NCBI RefSeq assembly: GCF_017377775.1
Contig: NZ_JAFVLN010000005.1
Span: forward strand, 489,922-553,921
Source of the DNA: Streptomyces sp. VRA16 Mangrove soil
Lineage (GTDB): Bacteria; Actinomycetota; Actinomycetes; Streptomycetales; Streptomycetaceae
Reading direction: 5' to 3'
Length of the DNA stretch: 64,000 nt
In this document: positions 24,477 through 31,624 of the stretch, in pieces
Numbering within the stretch: the stretch's first letter is position 1
How the letters are laid out: the number at the start of each line of letters is the position of its first letter
Position numbers and translations under genes: made by a program
Notes under the pieces: model-generated
The model's database searches: none
Told to the model about the DNA's origin: nothing
What the model saw: the letters and a program-made list of their open reading frames with translations, nothing else

Positions 24477-25607
24477 TCAGGCGACCCGGTACTCCTCGAT
24501 CTCCTCGCCGCGCACTTCGAGTCCGTTGCCCGGACCGTTCTCGCCGGGGCGTATCACGCCGCCCGTGGGGTCGAGGACGCCGCCGAAGAACATCGACTCG
24601 ATGCGGACATGGTCGTGGAACCACTCGACGTGCCGCAGGTTGGGCACGCACGCCGCCACGTCGGCGTGCGCGTGCGGGGCGCCGTGCGCGGAGACCTCCA
24701 GGCCGTGGGCCTGGGCGAGGGCGGCCGCGCGCAGGAACTCGGTGATGCCGCCGCACCGCGTGACGTCGATCTGGACGCAGTCGACGGCGCCCGCGCCGAT
24801 CATGCGGGCGAAGCAGGGCAGGTCGTAGCCGTACTCCCCCGCCGTCACGTCGCACACGAGGGCGTCGCGCACGAGCCGCAGGCCGGTGAGGTCGTCCGCG
24901 GAGACGGGCTCCTCGAACCAGCCGACCATCTGCGCCACGAGGGCCTCGCCGACCCGGACCGCCTGCTTGCGGTTGTAGGCGCCGTTGGCGTCGACGTACA
25001 ACTCGGCCTGCGGACCGATGACTTGGCGGGCGTGCCGGACCCGCTGCAGATCCCGGGGGACCGCCCTGCCCCACCCCTCCCCGACCTTGATCTTCACGCG
25101 GGGGATGTGCTGACCGTGCACCCAGCCGCTGAGCTGGGCCGCGAGATGGGTGTCGTGGTACGTGGTGAAGCCGCCGCTGCCGTAGACGGGCACGTCCGCG
25201 CGGGCCGCGCCGAGGAGCCGCACGAGCGGGAGGTCCATCAGCCGGGCCTTGAGGTCCCACAGGGCGAGATCGACGGCGGACAGGGCGCAGGACGCGACGC
25301 CGGGGCGGCCCGCGTTGCGCACGGCGCGGCACATCCGGCCGTGGGCCGCGGGGATGTCGAAGGCGTCATGCCCCCTGACGAGCGGGGCGAGTCGGTCGCA
25401 CACGAGGTCGGCGGCGGCCGGGGGCGCGTAGGTCCAGCCGATGCCGGTGGTGCCGTCGGCGGCGCGGGCCTCGACGAGGACGGCCGTGGTGGTGTCCCAG
25501 GCGAGGGTGCCGTCGGCCTCGGGGGCGTCGGTGGGGACGGTGTAGGCGGACACGTCGAGGGTGAGGACGGGGAGGCAGGGGGACGGGACGGGCTTCTCGG
25601 TGTTCAT
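24477..25607 (-). CDS. Mandelate racemase / muconate-lactonizing family enzyme (enolase superfamily)
   Basis: 376 residues. After the capping domain come the barrel motifs of the MR group: KxK in RVKIKVGEGW near residue 170, Asp in YVDANGAY near 204, Glu in GWFEEPV, the GEYGYD motif, DVTRCGGITE, and a His in SAHGAPHAHADV near 309. These supply the Mg2+ ligands and the acid-base Lys and His pair used to abstract an alpha-proton from a carboxylate sugar acid or related substrate. Probably a sugar-acid dehydratase or racemase. It is monocistronic with a palindromic terminator; a LacI-type palindrome lies about 150 bases upstream. Confidence 0.9.
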   Translation of the reverse strand: MNTEKPVPSPCLPVLTLDVSAYTVPTDAPEADGTLAWDTTTAVLVEARAADGTTGIGWTYAPPAAADLVCDRLAPLVRGHDAFDIPAAHGRMCRAVRNAGRPGVASCALSAVDLALWDLKARLMDLPLVRLLGAARADVPVYGSGGFTTYHDTHLAAQLSGWVHGQHIPRVKIKVGEGWGRAVPRDLQRVRHARQVIGPQAELYVDANGAYNRKQAVRVGEALVAQMVGWFEEPVSADDLTGLRLVRDALVCDVTAGEYGYDLPCFARMIGAGAVDCVQIDVTRCGGITEFLRAAALAQAHGLEVSAHGAPHAHADVAACVPNLRHVEWFHDHVRIESMFFGGVLDPTGGVIRPGENGPGNGLEVRGEEIEEYRVA

Positions 25608-25912
25608 CTGTGTACCGGGGTGTCAGGGGCCCGCGGGCCCGCTCGTGCGCCCCGGTTCGGACGGGCTGCCCGCGCGGTCGGCGAGGGCCATGATCTCCTC
25701 CAGGGACGGTGGCGCCGTGTCGCTGCCCGGCCGGGTAACCCGGATGCCGGGCGCGGAAACGTTTACGGGAACCCACGCCGGTTACTCAGCACCGGTACCG
25801 GTGCGACCTTGATCCGTTCGATGTCGTACCGCGCATCACGCATCCGAGCACGGCCATCACCTCCCGAGCACGCCGAGTTCCCGTAACTCCCCCACCTACA
25901 CTGAGAGATGAA
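25608..25912. other. 305-base intergenic region with coding-like remnant and LacI-type palindrome
   Basis: Divergent spacer between the enolase-superfamily gene and the cation transporter. No full gene. On the minus strand a stop-free stretch from 25781 to 25623 reads like the end of a protein (for example PPSLEEIMALADRAG) but has no good start, so it may be a remnant. The right-hand 130 bases are less GC-rich than the flanking genes and should hold both promoters. Confidence 0.4.
25755..25766. promoter_or_regulatory. LacI/GalR-type operator candidate GGAAACGTTTAC
   Basis: The core AAACGTTT is a perfect palindrome with a central CpG, the hallmark of LacI/GalR and CcpA-like operators. It is about 150 bases upstream of the enolase-superfamily (sugar-acid) gene. 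No LacI gene is in the window. Confidence 0.45.
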
Positions 25913-26842
25913 GTGACTGAGCAATCGACTGAAGGGGACCGCAAGACCCGGATCACGGTCCTGGTGGCGCTCGCCGCCAATCTGCTGATCGCCGTGGCGA
26001 AAGCGGTGGGCGGTCTGATCGCCGCGTCGCCCGCGCTGCTGTCGGAGGCCGCGCACTCGGTCGCCGACAGCCTCAACGAGGTGTTCCTGCTGGCGGCGCT
26101 GCGCCGCAGCCGCAAACCGGCGGACCCCAAGCACCCGTTCGGCTACGGCAAGGAGCGGTTCTTCTGGTCGCTGCTCGCGGCCGTCGGCATCTTCGTGATG
26201 GGTGGCTGCTTCTCGTTCTTCCAGTCCTTCGAGGCGTTCACGTCGGGCGGCGGCCAGGAGGAGTCGCGGACGGGGTACGTCGCCGGTCTCGTCGTCCTCG
26301 GCGTCGCGCTGGTCGCCGAGGGCACGTCACTGGTCCGGGCCGTCCTCCAGGTCCGTTCGCAGCCGGGCGACGGCATCGGCTCCGACCCGGCGCTGCGTAC
26401 GGTCCTCGCCGAGGACAGTACGGCGGTGGCCGGTGTGCTGTTCGCCGCGGCCGGCATGACGCTGCACATGGTGACGGGCCGCATCGAGTGGGAGGCGGGC
26501 GCCTCCCTCGTCATCGGACTGCTGCTCGTGTACGTCGCGTACGGCCTGGGGCGCAGCGCCCGCGACCAGTTGATCGGCGAGGCCGACCCGAAGCTGCGCC
26601 ACGACATCCAGCAACTTCTGGAGGCCCAGGACGAGATCGACTACGTGGCCGCCCTCCACACGATGCGGCTCGGCACGGACTCGACGCTGGTCGCGGCCCG
26701 CATCGATCTGACCCCGGGCATCGACAGCGAGCGTTTCGAGCTGGCGAGCGAGCGCATCAAGCGGGCGGTGCGGGAGCGGTGGCCCGAGGCGGACCAGGTG
26801 TTCCTGGATGTGGTGGAGGCGCCCCAGGGCGTCCGCGGCTGA
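25913..26842 (+). CDS. Cation diffusion facilitator (SLC30-type metal/proton antiporter)
   Basis: 309-residue membrane protein exporting Zn2+ or similar divalent metals. Membrane segments begin at about residue 14; the TM2 site SEAAHSVADSLNEV gives the HxxxD pair, followed by the KHPFGYGKERFFW motif between TM2 and TM3, which is diagnostic of the SLC30A9-like branch. A second acidic site (AEDSTAVAG) lies in TM5. The C-terminal 90 residues form the cytoplasmic ferredoxin-like domain. GTG at 25913 is used because the nearer ATG at 25908 runs at once into a stop. Confidence 0.92.
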   Translation: MTEQSTEGDRKTRITVLVALAANLLIAVAKAVGGLIAASPALLSEAAHSVADSLNEVFLLAALRRSRKPADPKHPFGYGKERFFWSLLAAVGIFVMGGCFSFFQSFEAFTSGGGQEESRTGYVAGLVVLGVALVAEGTSLVRAVLQVRSQPGDGIGSDPALRTVLAEDSTAVAGVLFAAAGMTLHMVTGRIEWEAGASLVIGLLLVYVAYGLGRSARDQLIGEADPKLRHDIQQLLEAQDEIDYVAALHTMRLGTDSTLVAARIDLTPGIDSERFELASERIKRAVRERWPEADQVFLDVVEAPQGVRG

Positions 26843-26870
26843 GTCGCCTGCGGGGCCGCCCCACGCCGGC

Positions 26871-26895
26871 GGTTGGCAGCCGCGCGTTCGGGTAC
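26871..26895 (+). promoter_or_regulatory. SigB-type promoter before the VOC-family gene
   Basis: GGTT (26871-26874), a 15-base spacer, GGGTAC (26890-26895). Both elements match the GNNT-N14-16-GGGTAY form recalled for Streptomyces SigB. The -10 lies 28 bases before the ATG at 26924, a normal distance. Confidence 0.55.
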
Positions 26896-26923
26896 CCGGC
26901 GGGCAGCCGACGGAGGAGGAGCC

Positions 26924-27325
26924 ATGGGCCTGGTGGAGGCGGGAGTGCTGATGCTCGACTGTGCGGAACCGGAGGAACTCGCCGAGTTCTACCGGACATT
27001 GCTGGACGGAGAGATTCACGCGGCCCCCGGCAGCGACCGCGTCGACGTGATCGGCGAGCGGGGTACGCACTTGGCCTTCCGCCGCGACCTGAACGCCACG
27101 CCGGCCTCCTGGCCGCGCCCCGACGACTCCCAGCAGGCCCATCTGGACTTCCTCGTGCCGCGGCAGGACATGGACGAGGTGGAGCGGCTCATCATCGGCC
27201 TCGGCGCCCGTCCCATCGAGACGCGCGGCGCCCGTGGTCCCCAGGAGACGCGGGTGTACTCGGATCCGGCCGGGCACCCGTTCGCGGTGCACTGCGCCGA
27301 GCGGCCCGCGCCCAAGGCGCATTGA
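26924..27325 (+). CDS. VOC/glyoxalase-fold protein
   Basis: 133 residues with the beta-alpha-beta-beta-beta vicinal-oxygen-chelate pattern: LMLDCAEPEELAEFYRTLL at the start, HLDFLVPRQDMDEVERL in the middle, and the terminal DPAGHPFAVH motif. Many Streptomyces have several such small proteins of unknown substrate, some linked to stress. The ATG at 26924 has a strong GGAGGAGGA site; an upstream in-frame start would run through the promoter. A SigB-type box lies just before it. Confidence 0.88.
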   Translation: MGLVEAGVLMLDCAEPEELAEFYRTLLDGEIHAAPGSDRVDVIGERGTHLAFRRDLNATPASWPRPDDSQQAHLDFLVPRQDMDEVERLIIGLGARPIETRGARGPQETRVYSDPAGHPFAVHCAERPAPKAH

Positions 27326-27394
27326 CGGCCGGTCCGGGGCGCGGAGGATCGGCGGGCGCCTCAACGAGCCCGCCCGCCCCGTAGGACCCGTGCG

Positions 27395-27414
27395 CCCCAT
27401 ACGACCCCATACGA
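27395..27414. repeat. Tandem repeat of CCCCATACGA
   Basis: Two exact, adjacent copies of a ten-base unit, in the leader upstream of the small basic ORF. Function unknown. Confidence 0.6.
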
Positions 27415-27458
27415 GCACAACCGACCACTCAAATATGCCCTGTTGTTGTTTCAAGGGC

Positions 27459-27477
27459 GTCTACAGATCTGTCTACA
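27459..27477. promoter_or_regulatory. Direct repeat GTCTACA with internal palindrome ACAGATCTGT
   Basis: GTCTACA occurs at 27459 and 27471, a 12-base period, and the perfect palindrome ACAGATCTGT (27463-27472) lies between. It is inside an AT-rich leader (unusual here) 40 bases before a strong ribosome site, so it is a good operator candidate for the small ORF and receiver gene. Confidence 0.4.
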
Positions 27478-27516
27478 AAACAAATCGATCAGAATCGACC
27501 GAGGAGAGGATCGATC

Positions 27517-27675
27517 ATGAGGCCCGTCGCACGCGCCCCGCACCCCGCCGAAACCAAGCGCGAGGTCAAGGGCCGGATCCGGACCTGCCGCCCGGCCCGA
27601 GGCGATCTCCGCGAGCCGTCGGGGTCCGATCAGAAGCGCGATCCGGAGTGGAATCTGGTGCGCGGAGACGACTGA
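27517..27675 (+). CDS. Small basic protein, 52 residues, hypothetical
   Basis: Too short for routine calling but has a strong GAGGAGAGGA ribosome site 6 bases before its ATG and an AT-rich leader with repeats. The product is rich in Arg, Lys, Asp and Pro (MRPVARAPHPAETKREVKGR at the start), with no hydrophobic segment. The receiver gene starts 65 bases later. Function not recognised; it may be a regulatory small protein or a leader ORF. Low information in codon bias at this size, so real status depends on the ribosome site. Confidence 0.45.
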   Translation: MRPVARAPHPAETKREVKGRIRTCRPARGDLREPSGSDQKRDPEWNLVRGDD

Positions 27676-27740
27676 CGGCCCCTTCCATCCCCCTCGTTCC
27701 GGCATATGCTGTCGGTGCCGACGAGGGGAGGCTCCTGGCG

Positions 27741-28238
27741 ATGCCCACCGTTGCACGGCCCAAGATCCTCGTCGTCGACGACCGCGACGACACACTCTTC
27801 GCGATGGAAAGCGCACTCGCTCCGCTCGGCTACCCGATGGACCGCGCGAGCTCCGGCGACGAGGCCCTGAAGACGGTGTTGCGCGGCGGGGTCGCGCTGG
27901 TCCTGCTCGATGTGCTGATGCCCGACATCAGCGGTCTTGAGGTCGCCCAGTACATGACACGCGTGGAGCAGACCCAGGACATCCCGATCATGCTGATCAC
28001 CGGCGCCGGCCAGGACCCCACCCTGGCCTCGAAGGCCTTCGAGCTGGGCGTCGCCGACTACGTCGTCAAGCCGATCGACCCGTGGGTGATGCGGACGAAG
28101 GTCCGCTATCTGTACGAGATGAGCCGCCGCCTGCACGCTCTGCGTGAGCGCCTGAGGGCGTACGAGCACCGGAGCGAGGAGTTCCGGGGCCCGGCATCAC
28201 TACCCGTCGAGGACCGTCCGCTGCCGCGGCCCGCCTGA
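27741..28238 (+). CDS. Single-domain response regulator (receiver only)
   Basis: 165 residues. The receiver keeps all key positions: the acid pair in VVDDRDD, phospho-acceptor Asp in LLDVLMPDISG, Thr in LITGAG and Lys in VVKPID. After about residue 125 there is only a short charged helix and a Pro-rich tail, with no DNA-binding domain. It may shuttle phosphate or control a partner by binding. A close paralog (receiver only, same PWVxRxKVxYL end) is encoded at 44658-45056. No kinase gene is adjacent. Start at ATG 27741 with GGGGAGG upstream. Confidence 0.9.
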   Translation: MPTVARPKILVVDDRDDTLFAMESALAPLGYPMDRASSGDEALKTVLRGGVALVLLDVLMPDISGLEVAQYMTRVEQTQDIPIMLITGAGQDPTLASKAFELGVADYVVKPIDPWVMRTKVRYLYEMSRRLHALRERLRAYEHRSEEFRGPASLPVEDRPLPRPA

Positions 28239-28308
28239 CCCGGCAGCCTCCGCCTCCACCCCTCGTGGCCATGGTCACACCCCTCGCGGGCCGCCCGGTC
28301 CCCATATG

Positions 28309-28338
28309 GTTGTAGAGTACAACAGGGTAAGAGTTGTA
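28309..28338. promoter_or_regulatory. Operator candidate GTTGTA-GAG-TACAAC with third half site
   Basis: A perfect six-base inverted repeat around GAG (28309-28323), followed ten bases later by another GTTGTA (28333-28338) running into TATAAG. AT-rich, just upstream of the membrane-protein gene at 28365, so probably overlaps its promoter. The form suits a TetR- or MarR-type repressor; none is encoded next to it. Confidence 0.5.
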
Positions 28339-28364
28339 TAAGCCAACCCATGGAGGTCCCGCTC

Positions 28365-29420
28365 ATGCCCGCGCGCAATCCCGCGCTGCGTCACGTGCTG
28401 ACGCATCTGCTCACCCCGCTCCTGATGTGCGTGGGCATGGGCCTGGCGTATCTCGGCGCGTTCGCCCACCCCGAGCCCCATCACCTGCCGATCGCCGTCG
28501 TCGGCTCGGGCCCGGAGGCGAAGGTCTTCGCGCAGACGGTCAAGGACAAGGCGGGCGACGCGCTCGACGTGCGCACCCTCGGCGACCGGACCGCCGCGAT
28601 CGACCAGCTCAAGACCCGCGACATCGACGGCGCGTACGTCCTGGCGGGCCGGACCGCCGAGGCTCCGGAGCTGATCGTGGCCTCCGCGGGCTCCGACACC
28701 ACGGTCTCCGTCGTGGAGAAGATCTTCACGCCGGTCGCCGCGCAGCAGGGCGAGCCGCTGAAGGTCACGGACGTGGTGCCGACGGTCGAGGACGACCCGA
28801 CGGGCCAGGGCCTGTTCTTCCTGCTCGTGGCGCTCAGCATCGGCTCGTACGCGTCGGTCGCGGTGCTCGGCGGCGCCGGTGCCGCGCTGAGGATGCGCAC
28901 CCGGGCACTGCTCGTGGTCGGCGTCTCGGCGGTCGTCAGCCTGATCGGCGCGGCCTTCGCCGGTCCGCTCTTCCACCTCGCCCACACCAGCCTGTGGGGC
29001 CTGTGGGGCATGGCGTGGCTCTACTCGGCGGGCATCCTGTTCATCGGCGTCGGCCTGCACACGTTCCTGAAGCGGTGGACGACGCTCGGCGTGATGGTGC
29101 TGTTCGTGATGCTCAACTTCACCAGCTCCGGCGGGATCTTCCGGCCCGAGCTGCAGAACGGCTTCTTCGGCAGCCTGCACGCGTTCTGGAACGGTGCCGG
29201 GTTCGTCGAGGGCGCGCGCAGCCTGCTGTACTTCGGCCACCACGACCTGGCGCGCGACATCTGGACCCTGGTGGCCTGGCTGGCCGTGGGCCTCGTGGTC
29301 ATCGGCGTGGCGGCGCTCGCCGAGCACCGTCAGGAGCGGGCGCTCGCGCGGGAGACCGCCGCTGCCGCGGACGACGAGCCCGCGGTCGAGGAGGAGCTGG
29401 AGGAGGCCGTCGGCGTCTGA
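28365..29420 (+). CDS. ABC-2/YhgE-like membrane protein
   Basis: 351 residues. One N-terminal membrane segment (LLTPLLMCVGMGLAYLGAFA), an extracytoplasmic domain of about 110 residues (PIAVVGSGPEAKVFAQ...), then five more membrane segments and a Glu/Ala-rich tail. This is the layout of YhgE/Pip and DUF3533-like ABC-2 permeases. GGAGGT at 28352 is seven bases from the ATG at 28365, which therefore is preferred to the ATG at 28350. No ATPase gene is adjacent. The AT-rich upstream operator suggests drug- or ligand-responsive repression (inference). Followed by a strong hairpin. Confidence 0.82.
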   Translation: MPARNPALRHVLTHLLTPLLMCVGMGLAYLGAFAHPEPHHLPIAVVGSGPEAKVFAQTVKDKAGDALDVRTLGDRTAAIDQLKTRDIDGAYVLAGRTAEAPELIVASAGSDTTVSVVEKIFTPVAAQQGEPLKVTDVVPTVEDDPTGQGLFFLLVALSIGSYASVAVLGGAGAALRMRTRALLVVGVSAVVSLIGAAFAGPLFHLAHTSLWGLWGMAWLYSAGILFIGVGLHTFLKRWTTLGVMVLFVMLNFTSSGGIFRPELQNGFFGSLHAFWNGAGFVEGARSLLYFGHHDLARDIWTLVAWLAVGLVVIGVAALAEHRQERALARETAAAADDEPAVEEELEEAVGV

Positions 29421-29440
29421 CCGCGCTCTCCGCAGGAGAG

Positions 29441-29473
29441 AAGCCCCTCGCACCCACCGGGCGCGAGGGGCTT
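29441..29473. terminator. Bidirectional hairpin terminator
   Basis: AAGCCCCTCGC (29441-29451) and GCGAGGGGCTT (29463-29473) form an 11-base stem with an 11-base loop between two convergent genes. Confidence 0.8.
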
Positions 29474-29480
29474 CGTCCGC

Positions 29481-30119
29481 TCAGGCGCCCTGCGGAATGT
29501 TCTTCGCCTTCTTCCGCACGACGAACGCCGTGATGATCTCCACCACGCCGACCACCAGCAGCCACAGACCGCCGACCATGGTGAGGACCGCGACCGACTC
29601 GAAGGGCGAGTCGATCAGGACGATGCCGGCCAGCGCGGTGACCACACCGAGGAAGATCTGCCAGCCGCGTGCGGGCATCGTCGGATCGGAGGCCGCGGCG
29701 ACGGTCTGTGTGATCCCGCGGAACAGCCAGCCGATACCGATCCAGAGGCCGAGCAGCAGGATCGACTGCATCGCCCCGCGGAAGCAGAACAGACCGAGCA
29801 GCACCGACAGGGCGCCGCTGATGAAGCCGATGATCCGCATCCCGGTGGTGATGTGGTTGCCGAAGGCGGCGATCAGCTGGAAGACGCCGCTGACGACGAG
29901 GTAGACGCCGAACAGGATGCCCGCCGCCCACAGCGAGGCGCCCGGCCACACCAGGACGAGGACGCCGAGGATGATCGAGGAGAGACCCATCAGCAGCACG
30001 GCCTGCCAGGCGTTCCGAGCGAGTCTGCCCAGGGGGCCCTGATCGGTGAGCCCGGAATGCGGGCCGCCGGCGTCGGGCGTCTGCTGCGGAGTCTGAGGGT
30101 CGTACGGTGCTTGGGTCAT
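29481..30119 (-). CDS. HdeD-family (DUF308) membrane protein
   Basis: 212 residues. A soluble Gln/Pro-rich N-terminus of about 45 residues is followed by six hydrophobic segments in three repeated pairs (AVLLMGLSSIILGVLVLVWP ... GVYLVVSGVFQLIAAF ... LLVVGVVEIITAF), the DUF308/HdeD pattern. HdeD is linked to acid and general stress in enteric bacteria; the actinobacterial members are uncharacterised. The start is set at the ATG at 30119, since upstream in-frame sequence overlaps the divergent promoter. No strong ribosome site is seen. Convergent with the ABC-2-like gene across a terminator. Confidence 0.88.
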   Translation of the reverse strand: MTQAPYDPQTPQQTPDAGGPHSGLTDQGPLGRLARNAWQAVLLMGLSSIILGVLVLVWPGASLWAAGILFGVYLVVSGVFQLIAAFGNHITTGMRIIGFISGALSVLLGLFCFRGAMQSILLLGLWIGIGWLFRGITQTVAAASDPTMPARGWQIFLGVVTALAGIVLIDSPFESVAVLTMVGGLWLLVVGVVEIITAFVVRKKAKNIPQGA

Positions 30120-30145
30120 GTCCGACTGTTCGCACACCGCCCGGA

Positions 30146-30170
30146 GTTCGGCCATCGGAGTGGGCCGAAC
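30146..30170. promoter_or_regulatory. Inverted repeat GTTCGGCC-N9-GGCCGAAC
   Basis: Perfect eight-base arms in the 97-base divergent spacer between the HdeD-like and DUF488 genes; a likely operator for one or both. Confidence 0.45.
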
Positions 30171-30216
30171 GGGCGACGTCACCGAGGACCGGACGCCCGC
30201 GCCGCACAATGGCCCC

Positions 30217-30594
30217 ATGAGCAACCACGCGCAGCCGGACCCCTTCGCCGTACGCCGCGTCTACGACCCGCCCGCCCCGGCCGACGGCACCCGGGTGCTG
30301 GTCGACCGGCTGTGGCCGCGCGGCATCTCCAAGGAGCGGGCCGCCGTCGACGAGTGGCTCAAGGACATCGCGCCGTCCAAGGAGCTGCGCACCTGGTACC
30401 ACGAGGACCGGGAGGGACGGTACGAGGCCTTCGCCGAGCGCTACGACGCCGAACTCACCGACCCGGTCCGCGCGGAACTGGTGGCGCACGTGCGGGAGCT
30501 GGGGCGGCACGGCCGGGTCACGCTGGTGACCTCCGTGAAGGAGGTCGGGCACAGCCACGTTCCCGTGCTCGTGCGCCACTTGCACGACGGCTGA
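30217..30594 (+). CDS. DUF488-family protein
   Basis: 125 residues with the DUF488 hallmarks: VRRVYDPPAPADGTRVLVDR, LWPRGISKERA, WLKDIAPSKELRTWYHED, and LVTSVKEVGHSHVPVL. The family is widespread, small and cytoplasmic, of unknown biochemistry. The start is the ATG at 30217; a longer in-frame version to 30118 would use up the divergent promoter and shows no family similarity. Divergent from the HdeD-like gene. Confidence 0.9.
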   Translation: MSNHAQPDPFAVRRVYDPPAPADGTRVLVDRLWPRGISKERAAVDEWLKDIAPSKELRTWYHEDREGRYEAFAERYDAELTDPVRAELVAHVRELGRHGRVTLVTSVKEVGHSHVPVLVRHLHDG

Positions 30595-30618
30595 CGCGCC
30601 CGCGCGCGCCGCGCTGCT

Positions 30619-31023
30619 TCAGGCCGCGAGGCAGACCGTGCCCTGTCCGCGGACGGCGGCGCCGCGCCGGGCGCCGACGGCCGCGACCGAGGTGACGGAG
30701 GCGACCGTGGTGACCGGGGTGACCGGGACGGCCCTGCGCACCTGGGCGGCGCGCGCCAGTTCGCCTTGGGCGAGCGCCAGCACGTCGACCAGGCCGAGGC
30801 CGAGCGCCCCGGCCACGGCGGCGAGCATCTCGGAGGACGCCTCCTTGCGGCCGCGCTCCACCTCGGAGAGGTACGGCATGGAGATCCCCGCGACATCGGC
30901 CACGTCCTGCAGGGTCCGGCCCTGGGCGCGCCGACGGCGGCGCAACACGTCTCCGACGACGTGCCGCCACAGCGGCTCGGGGGCGGGGGCGACACGGGGG
31001 CTGCGGGTCTCGTGGGCGCTCAT
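30619..31023 (-). CDS. XRE-family regulator resembling ClgR
   Basis: 134 residues. The helix-turn-helix spans about 22-75, with GISMPYLSEVERGRKEASSE nearly the ClgR recognition segment. The rest is a Val/Thr/Ala-rich tail containing VTSVAAVG, also ClgR-like. ClgR activates clp protease genes and is itself degraded through its C-terminal two alanines (recalled knowledge of Streptomyces and Corynebacterium). This protein also ends in Ala-Ala (CLAA), so it may be a ClpP substrate. No clp gene is near. It may be a paralog with different targets. Confidence 0.85.
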   Translation of the reverse strand: MSAHETRSPRVAPAPEPLWRHVVGDVLRRRRRAQGRTLQDVADVAGISMPYLSEVERGRKEASSEMLAAVAGALGLGLVDVLALAQGELARAAQVRRAVPVTPVTTVASVTSVAAVGARRGAAVRGQGTVCLAA

Positions 31024-31096
31024 CGCGCCAGAGTAGGCGGGAACCCGGCGCGGGCGCAGCGGACTTCACCCAGAGCGATATCCCGGGCCGCCGTGG

Positions 31097-31624
31097 CTAC
31101 TTGATGACGGCGTTGGCCACCACGACCAGGACGCCGAGCAGCGCGTCCCCCGCTCCGATGCGCCCCGCGGACAGCCAGGTCCTGCCGCCCGCCCGGGCGG
31201 CGAGCAGACCCCAGGCGAACAGCAGCACGACGTTGAAGGTGAACGCGACGTACTCGATGCCCTGCGAGTACCACCAGCCGAGACCGGAGCCGAGCAGGAT
31301 CAGCATGGTCGGCGCGGTCGCCAGGAGCAGCGGCCACTCCTGGAGCAGGACGCGGATCGCGGCGACGACCCCGTGGTGGGTGTGGTCGCCGCGCCGGGCG
31401 ATCAGGTGCGCGTACCCGTGGGCGAGCGCGGAGGCCAGGGCGGTGATCAGCAGCCAGGCCGCGTCGTAGAGCCGGTCCGCGCGTGCGGTCTGGCCGTAGC
31501 GGGTGAGCGCCGCGACCATCGAGCTGGCGAGCACGGCGCCGTAGACACCGCCGAACAGGACGTGCGGGCGCGCCGCGTAGTCGCCGAGTGCGCGGCACCC
31601 GGCCGCGACGCGCCGCCGTCTCAC
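31097..31624 (-). CDS. Integral membrane protein, unknown
   Basis: 175 residues with about five hydrophobic segments (for example VLFGGVYGAVLASSMVAAL and YVAFTFNVVLLFAWGLLAAR). A HGYAHLIARRGDHTHHG loop is rich in His. The GTG start overlaps the stop of the upstream reductase-like gene (GTGA), so the two are co-translated. Widespread in Streptomyces as a hypothetical protein, from memory. Function unknown; the His-rich loop could bind metal or heme, an inference only. Confidence 0.8.
   Translation of the reverse strand: MRRRRVAAGCRALGDYAARPHVLFGGVYGAVLASSMVAALTRYGQTARADRLYDAAWLLITALASALAHGYAHLIARRGDHTHHGVVAAIRVLLQEWPLLLATAPTMLILLGSGLGWWYSQGIEYVAFTFNVVLLFAWGLLAARAGGRTWLSAGRIGAGDALLGVLVVVANAVIK

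Noticed and set aside
25623..25781. A small minus-strand gene upstream of the enolase-superfamily gene
   Set aside because: There is a protein-like stretch (PPSLEEIMALADRAG) but no usable start upstream of it; noted only as a possible remnant.
28350..28364. ATG at 28350 as start of the YhgE-like gene
   Set aside because: The GGAGGT ribosome site begins right behind this ATG and is correctly spaced only for the ATG at 28365.
30120..30170. A ClgR box (GTTCGC-N5-GCGAAC) in the HdeD/DUF488 spacer
   Set aside because: GTTCGC at 30128 has no matching GCGAAC half at the correct spacing; the nearby GTTCGGCC palindrome is a different motif.
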